In this document: positions 13,954 through 17,854 of the stretch, piece after piece
Layout of the letters: each line of letters starts with the position of its first letter
Numbering within the stretch: position 1 is the stretch's first letter
NCBI GenBank assembly: GCA_002413325.1
Contig: DHWT01000052.1
Location: 17,181-35,034, forward strand
DNA length: 17,854 bases
Direction of reading: 5' to 3'
Source: Chitinophagaceae bacterium UBA5175
Lineage (GTDB): Bacteria > Bacteroidota > Bacteroidia > Chitinophagales > Chitinophagaceae
The notes under the pieces: model-generated
Seen by the model: the letters and a program-made list of their open reading frames with translations, nothing else
The model's database searches: none
What the model was told of the DNA's origin: nothing
Program-made: the position numbers and the translations under genes

Positions 13954-15198
13954 ATGGCCACAATTTATATAAAACATGTTTTCAGGTTATTGTTGATTCT
14001 GAGTTGGTGTGCTTTTTCGACTGTATTGTCAGCACAAAATGCACCAGATCTGAGTCCTGCGAACAATACCCTGAAGGATACGGCACATCAGAAGGATTTA
14101 CTGGACGTTTATGAAAACTGGTTTAAGCTTCCGGCTAAACGTGAAAATCCACATCCTGAAAACAAAGTCTATTTTACCATTAATCCCCTGGCTAATATGC
14201 CAACGAGTTCCGGAAACGCGTTGGTAACCAGTACGACGGCCAACGTTTACCTGGGTCCCCGGTCAACGACTTTTCTGTCCACCGCAAACTTTGCTCCCTA
14301 CTTCAACTTCAACAGAAGGTTTGGGTTGCCGCTCAGATCTTCCATCTGGTTAAAGGACAATGCCTGGAATATACAGGGAGATATACGTTTACTGGTTTAT
14401 CCCCAATATACCTGGGGTTTGGGTACTTCTCATACCAGTGAGGAAAAGGAATGGGTTAATTACAAATATATCCGGTTTTACCAGGCCGTGCTGAAACGGG
14501 TCAATACCCATCTGTATGCGGGTTTTGGTTATGACCTCGATTATCATTTTAACATCGCGGGTGATTCCGGGGTCAATCTGCATACATTCACAGGGTACCC
14601 GTATGGACTGGCAGGCAATTCACTGTCCTCGGGCATCACGTTCAATATTTTATATGATACAAGGAACAGGAATATATATCCCTTTCCCGGAATATTTCTG
14701 GATATGGTTTATCGTATGAACCCCCGATTTTTAGGAAATTCAAATTACTGGCAGTCGATATTTGTAGACCTTAGGAAATATCTTCAACTGAATACATCCG
14801 CAAAGCCAAACCAGCAGAATACACTGGCATTCTGGTCTTTTCTATGGTGGAATTCCAATACAGGAACACCGTACCTGGATTTGCCCAGTACAGGATGGGA
14901 TGAATTTAACCGCTCGGCAAGGGGGTTTGATCAGAACAGGTACCGCGGAAACGGGCTTTATTATTTTGAAACGGAATACCGCAGGGACATAACAAAAAAC
15001 GGGCTGTTCGGGTTTGTTGTTTTTTCGAATATCAATACCGTCAGTGGTTCCGGAACCATGTTCAGGTCCTGGCATCCGGCCGGGGGATTCGGTCTGCGGA
15101 TTAAATACAGCAAGGCCTCCAATTCCAATGTCGCCTTCGACTATGCCTTCAGCAAGGGGTATCAGACAATATTATTCAACTTCAGCGAAACATTTTAA
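13954..15198 (+). CDS. BamA/TamA-family (Omp85 surface antigen) outer-membrane barrel without POTRA domains
   Basis: A signal peptide (residues 1-27, ending VLSAQ) is followed by a roughly 60-residue linker and then a beta-rich region with alternating aromatic strands up to the C-terminal Phe (QTILFNFSETF), typical of outer-membrane barrels. The Omp85 loop-6 pattern is present: ARGFDQNRYRG at residues 322-332, with the RGF and YRG elements that define the bacterial surface antigen domain. At 414 aa there is no room for POTRA repeats, so it is not a standard BamA or TamA. Such short forms are frequent in Bacteroidota and may be porins or patatin-associated barrels, but no patatin domain is present. 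The start ATG at 13954 is preceded by GGAGA. It lies 47 bases after the second mini membrane protein gene, on the same strand. Confidence 0.88.
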   Translation: MATIYIKHVFRLLLILSWCAFSTVLSAQNAPDLSPANNTLKDTAHQKDLLDVYENWFKLPAKRENPHPENKVYFTINPLANMPTSSGNALVTSTTANVYLGPRSTTFLSTANFAPYFNFNRRFGLPLRSSIWLKDNAWNIQGDIRLLVYPQYTWGLGTSHTSEEKEWVNYKYIRFYQAVLKRVNTHLYAGFGYDLDYHFNIAGDSGVNLHTFTGYPYGLAGNSLSSGITFNILYDTRNRNIYPFPGIFLDMVYRMNPRFLGNSNYWQSIFVDLRKYLQLNTSAKPNQQNTLAFWSFLWWNSNTGTPYLDLPSTGWDEFNRSARGFDQNRYRGNGLYYFETEYRRDITKNGLFGFVVFSNINTVSGSGTMFRSWHPAGGFGLRIKYSKASNSNVAFDYAFSKGYQTILFNFSETF

Positions 15199-15227
15199 TA
15201 AGCGGTAAAACGGTGACTTCTCCTGGA

Positions 15228-15404
15228 TCAGTTATGAATTTCAAATTCAACACCGGGCGGAGGTATCGGCACGGGTTGATGATGCCTGGAATACTCTGGA
15301 CTGTGATGATGATTCTCGTGATAATAATGTTCTTCTGCGCATCCGGAAAAACAAAAGGTCGTTACTAAAATGAGAACAATAAAGCTGAGAAATTTATATT
15401 TCAT
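15228..15404 (-). CDS. Small His-rich lipoprotein, 58 aa
   Basis: The ATG at 15404 precedes a signal peptide with lipobox FSGC (Cys22). An in-frame start at 15482 would add 26 residues ahead of it, so 15404 is preferred. The mature peptide is short (37 residues) and contains eight His, including an HHH run (32-34) and an HH pair (41-42), followed by Pro-rich VPIPPPG. A divalent-metal-binding or linker role is possible but unproven. It is convergent with the Omp85 barrel gene (29-base gap). Confidence 0.75.
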   Translation of the reverse strand: MKYKFLSFIVLILVTTFCFSGCAEEHYYHENHHHSPEYSRHHQPVPIPPPGVEFEIHN

Positions 15405-15478
15405 AATTTGAGTTTGAAAGAGCGGTTTATTTATATCAGGCACTATATATATCATCCCCTCCATTGCTAATAATTCCG

Positions 15479-15496
15479 TCACCTGAATTCAGGTGA
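15479..15496. repeat. 18-bp perfect palindrome
   Basis: TCACCTGAATTCAGGTGA reads identically on both strands. Its 5' edge lies 75 bases upstream of the His-rich lipoprotein start and could be an operator for a dimeric regulator. As RNA it would form a 7-bp stem with an AATT loop and no T-run, so terminator function is less likely. Confidence 0.6.
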
Positions 15497-15554
15497 ATGG
15501 GTAATGGCTGAAGGGTTCATGTAAAAATCGGTACAAATAACCGGGTAAGCGTTA

Positions 15555-15611
15555 CATAACTCCGGGAATAGGTTGCATCATTCACACCATAACTCCGCCG
15601 GGAATATGTTG
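15555..15611. repeat. Pair of near-identical direct repeats (CATAACTCCG...GGAATA...GTTG)
   Basis: The first copy is at 15555-15575 and the second at 15588-15611. They are separated by 12 bases and differ by a three-base insertion and one substitution. They lie just downstream of the AI-2E-family transporter stop codon (minus strand). Confidence 0.55.
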
Positions 15612-15623
15612 TTAAATTTTTCA

Positions 15624-16712
15624 TCAGATTTCTGAATTTGCGGGTGGAGAAATCTCATCTCTTTCATCACCCAGCAGCATGCCCCAGGGTTTCAGGTTCC
15701 CGATCCGGTCGAATACGATTTTGATAATGGCAATGACCGGTACCGCAAGAAAAGCACCAGCAATACCCCACACGCTGCCGCCCACAATCACACCAATTAT
15801 GGTGATGAGTGCATTGAGACGTACTTTAGCCGCCACCAAAAGAGGTAACAAAAGGTTTGCATCCAGGAGGTGAATCCCGAACAGGGTAGCTATCACTAAG
15901 AGTATTTTGCCAATGCCCGCAGTGGCAAAAGCGATCAGGGTGCTGATCAGCAGGGAGAATAATATTCCGACGTATGGAATTAAATTAAGCAGCCCGGTGA
16001 GCAGGCCCAGTAAAATGGGGTAGTCCACCCCCAGTATCCAGAGGGTCAGGCAGCATACGGTAGATACAATGATCATTTCTAAAAGAAGGCCCTGTATATA
16101 CTGACCAATTCTGTGTTGAACCTGTGCAATGATATCATAAACGGCTTCACCTTCTTCTTCCCTGAACACGGCGATGAGAAATTTAACCAGCAGCCTGCGG
16201 TAATACAAAAGGAAAAACGTGTCAACCAGAGTGAAAATAATATATAAAAGCGTCGACGAAACAGAGCTCAGGATGGTATTTATGATCGAAGGACCATTGG
16301 TCAGCAACTGCGATGCGGCATTGTTCAGATAGTTATTCTGCCTGGTTGTATTGATGTGGAATTTCACGTATATCCACTGGTGCAGGTCTTTCAGTGAAGA
16401 CAGCAAATGGAACTTAAACTGAGGCCATTCATCTGCCATCGTACGAATCTGGGAAACGACGATATAGATGACTACAGCAATGGAGAGCATCAGTAATATC
16501 ACTGATATGGCGGCTGCCAGGCTTCGGTGAATTCGCAGCTTTTTCTCCAGGAATCCGGCTACCGGCAGCAGCAGGACGGAGAACAGGAGAGCGAATAAGA
16601 GGGGTGCCAGAACGTCTTTTCCTAATATGGCGATATAAAAGAGACAGATCACGCTGATAAGTACCATCGCCAGCTTGGTATAAAAAGGAGGCACTGGTTT
16701 TGGGGAAGTCAT
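15624..16712 (-). CDS. AI-2E family transporter (PerM/TqsA-type permease)
   Basis: The 362-aa product has the layout of the AI-2E transporter family. Two closely spaced hydrophobic helices at the N-terminus (about residues 12-30 and 33-52) are followed by a third (63-86). A soluble segment (about 90-145) precedes five or more helices in the C-terminal half, with LLTGLLNLIPYVGILFSLL (about 236-254) and a late glycine-rich helix VIVGGSVWGIAGAFLAVPV. The G-LNLIPYVG region is the family's best conserved motif. Members include TqsA (AI-2 export) and PerM/YdiK and Na+/H+ antiporter-like proteins, so the substrate cannot be inferred. It is on the same strand as the Mla genes, 126 bases downstream of them, and probably separately transcribed because a terminator lies between. 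Confidence 0.93.
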   Translation of the reverse strand: MTSPKPVPPFYTKLAMVLISVICLFYIAILGKDVLAPLLFALLFSVLLLPVAGFLEKKLRIHRSLAAAISVILLMLSIAVVIYIVVSQIRTMADEWPQFKFHLLSSLKDLHQWIYVKFHINTTRQNNYLNNAASQLLTNGPSIINTILSSVSSTLLYIIFTLVDTFFLLYYRRLLVKFLIAVFREEEGEAVYDIIAQVQHRIGQYIQGLLLEMIIVSTVCCLTLWILGVDYPILLGLLTGLLNLIPYVGILFSLLISTLIAFATAGIGKILLVIATLFGIHLLDANLLLPLLVAAKVRLNALITIIGVIVGGSVWGIAGAFLAVPVIAIIKIVFDRIGNLKPWGMLLGDERDEISPPANSEI

Positions 16713-16813
16713 TGGTTTAGTATTTAACGGAATGAATGACCGGTCGCAAAAATGAATAATTAATCAGGGGAATGGAATTGGCCTGCCTGCCGGTTTATAA
16801 TAATTGATTTTAT

Positions 16814-16850
16814 AAAAAGGACGGATCTTTTGAAATGATCATTTCCCGTC
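16814..16850 (-). terminator. Terminator overlapping the MlaD-like gene's stop codon
   Basis: On the minus strand GACGG (16850-16846) pairs with CCGTC (16824-16820) and is followed by CTTTTTAT. Within the loop GAAATGATCATTTC (16832-16845) is a perfect 14-bp palindrome that contains the stop codon. The hairpin therefore starts inside the coding sequence and likely ends the Mla transcript. Confidence 0.6.
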
Positions 16851-17567
16851 TTCTTTTTTTTGCAGATCTTTTACCTGTTCTTTTTTCAAATTATCCGCTT
16901 CTTTTTTCTTTTTTTTAAAATAGCCCCGTAATAAAAAATTGTGTTTAACCGCTTCCATATTCTCATCCAGGCCCTTCGTGCTTTTTTTAAGATTACTCAT
17001 GGTTTTGGTAATATTGTTTGCAAACAGGGTATCACCGATGAGCTTTGAGAGTGCTCCATTGCCGTGATTGATCCGATAGGCTATTTTAGAGAGTTCATCA
17101 GTGAATACCGCAGCATGATCGACAGTTATTTTCAGGCTTGCCAAAATGGAATCCATCTCAACGGGTTCATTTGAAGCAAGCAAGCTGCCTTCCATAATAT
17201 TCTGCCGGCTAACTAGGCCGGGAGAGATCACAATCACTTTTTCACCCATTAAGCCATCAGTACCTATACTGGCACTTGCGTCTTTTTTTATAAACTTTGT
17301 AATGTTGCTTTGAATGGCCATCACTACGTTCACCGAAGTGTCGGTAATCAGGTGGATATTCTCAACGGTTCCGACGGTTATACCGCCGAAGCGCACGTTG
17401 CTGCCCACTTTAAGTCCTACCACATTGGCAAAAACGGCATGTGCCCGGAGTACGGAACTAAAAAGATTTCTTTGATTGCCTATAAAAAAAATGCCGGCCA
17501 GAAATACCCCGGCGCCTATCACAGTAAACATGCCAACCTTCCATTTCGAGCCTGATTCCTTTTTCAT
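16839..17567 (-). CDS. MlaD/MCE family protein
   Basis: This is the substrate-binding MCE subunit of an Mla-type phospholipid transport system, anchored in the inner membrane and facing the periplasm. A single N-terminal helix (VGMFTVIGAGVFLAGIFFIG, residues 11-30) is followed by one MCE domain (about 38-115) with AHAVFANVVGLKVGSNVRFGGITVGTVENI and the later GLMGEKVIVISPG. After that comes a helical region (about 130-215) and a highly charged Lys/Glu tail (216-242). There is one MCE domain, as in MlaD, though the tail is longer than in E. coli. The start ATG at 17567 lies 16 bases after the ATPase stop, so both belong to one operon. The permease (MlaE-like) is expected outside the window. Confidence 0.9.
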   Translation of the reverse strand: MKKESGSKWKVGMFTVIGAGVFLAGIFFIGNQRNLFSSVLRAHAVFANVVGLKVGSNVRFGGITVGTVENIHLITDTSVNVVMAIQSNITKFIKKDASASIGTDGLMGEKVIVISPGLVSRQNIMEGSLLASNEPVEMDSILASLKITVDHAAVFTDELSKIAYRINHGNGALSKLIGDTLFANNITKTMSNLKKSTKGLDENMEAVKHNFLLRGYFKKKKKEADNLKKEQVKDLQKKEDGK

Positions 17568-17583
17568 TTGAATATTTTATTCA

Positions 17584-17854
17584 TTAAGCAAAAAACATTC
17601 TCACCCATTCATTGTCTGATGCGGCGAGTTCATCATAAGTCCCTTCAGTTTCTATCACCCCATCTTTCAAAATGACAATTCTGTCTGCTGTAATTTTTGC
17701 ACAAGCCATGTCGTGCGTGATGATGATTGATGAGGTTTTGTTTTTTTTCTGCATGGAAACAATGAGATCGCTGATTTCTAAAGCTGTCGCCGTATCGAGG
17801 CCGGTTGTTGGTTCATCATAGAGCATAATTTCCGGTTTCAGTATTAAAGTTCTG
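17584..17854 (-). CDS. MlaF-like ABC transporter ATP-binding protein, partial (C-terminal part)
   Basis: The gene enters from the right edge of the window, so only its last 90 codons are seen. The frame is open to the edge, and the residues before the internal Met at 17826 read RTLILKPEI, continuing into Walker B MLYDEPTTGLD. The H-loop His (IITHD) follows, and the end is ELAASDNEWVRMFF. The EIMLYDEPTTGLDTATA pattern is typical of MCE-associated ATPases (MlaF/Ttg2A) and fits the MlaD-like gene 16 bases downstream. Walker A and the signature motif lie outside the window. It is not a 5'-truncated gene in itself. Confidence 0.92.
   Translation of the reverse strand, partial: RTLILKPEIMLYDEPTTGLDTATALEISDLIVSMQKKNKTSSIIITHDMACAKITADRIVILKDGVIETEGTYDELAASDNEWVRMFFA

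Noticed and set aside
1..17854. CRISPR arrays, tRNA, rRNA, intact insertion sequences, prophage or defence genes
   Set aside because: Both strands were scanned by eye and nothing of these types was recognised.

Overview
The window looks like a chromosomal segment of a Bacteroidota member, probably Chitinophagaceae or a close relative. This rests on family content, not on any marker gene. The pointers are an orphan FtsX/MacB-type permease of the kind that is abundant in this phylum, a Bacteroidota-type AraC regulator with an HMA-like N-terminus, CsbD and Lmo0937 mini-proteins, few Shine-Dalgarno sites, and one TAnnTTTG promoter-like element. No rRNA, tRNA, CRISPR array, intact insertion sequence or phage gene was seen.

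Layout: (1) 1-2000 holds an acidic unknown protein (-), a small three-helix membrane protein (+) and a secreted YkuD_2-type L,D-transpeptidase (+). (2) 1966-2560 is non-coding, with short tandem and inverted repeats, ahead of an orphan FtsX-type permease (2561-4951, +). (3) 4816-5211 (-) is a broken dihydrofolate-reductase-family gene whose 3' half has been replaced by the permease gene. (4) 5242-9211 is a tesA/ybbA/ybbP-like locus: permease and ATPase genes on the minus strand, and a divergent SGNH esterase lipoprotein. The same arrangement is known from E. coli. (5) 9301-10650 (-) carries a lipoprotein c-type cytochrome and a secreted lytic transglycosylase. (6) 10651-11313 is non-coding with a strong inverted repeat. 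(7) 11314-15198 (+) looks like a stress-response island: CsbD, a secreted His-tailed protein, an AraC regulator with a degenerate HMA-like domain, a cupin, two tandem Lmo0937-like mini membrane proteins (one only 50 residues), and a POTRA-less BamA/TamA-type barrel. (8) 15228-17854 (-) has a His-rich lipoprotein, an AI-2E/PerM-family transporter, and the end of an Mla-type lipid-transport operon (MlaD/MCE protein and the C-terminus of its MlaF-like ATPase, cut by the window edge).

Most genes serve the cell envelope: peptidoglycan cross-linking and cleavage, ABC systems acting on lipids or peptides, an outer-membrane barrel and several lipoproteins. The most system-like part is 11.3-15.4 kb, where a regulator with a lost metal-site cysteine sits among stress proteins and two His-rich exported proteins. 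A functional link there is an inference from gene order and composition.
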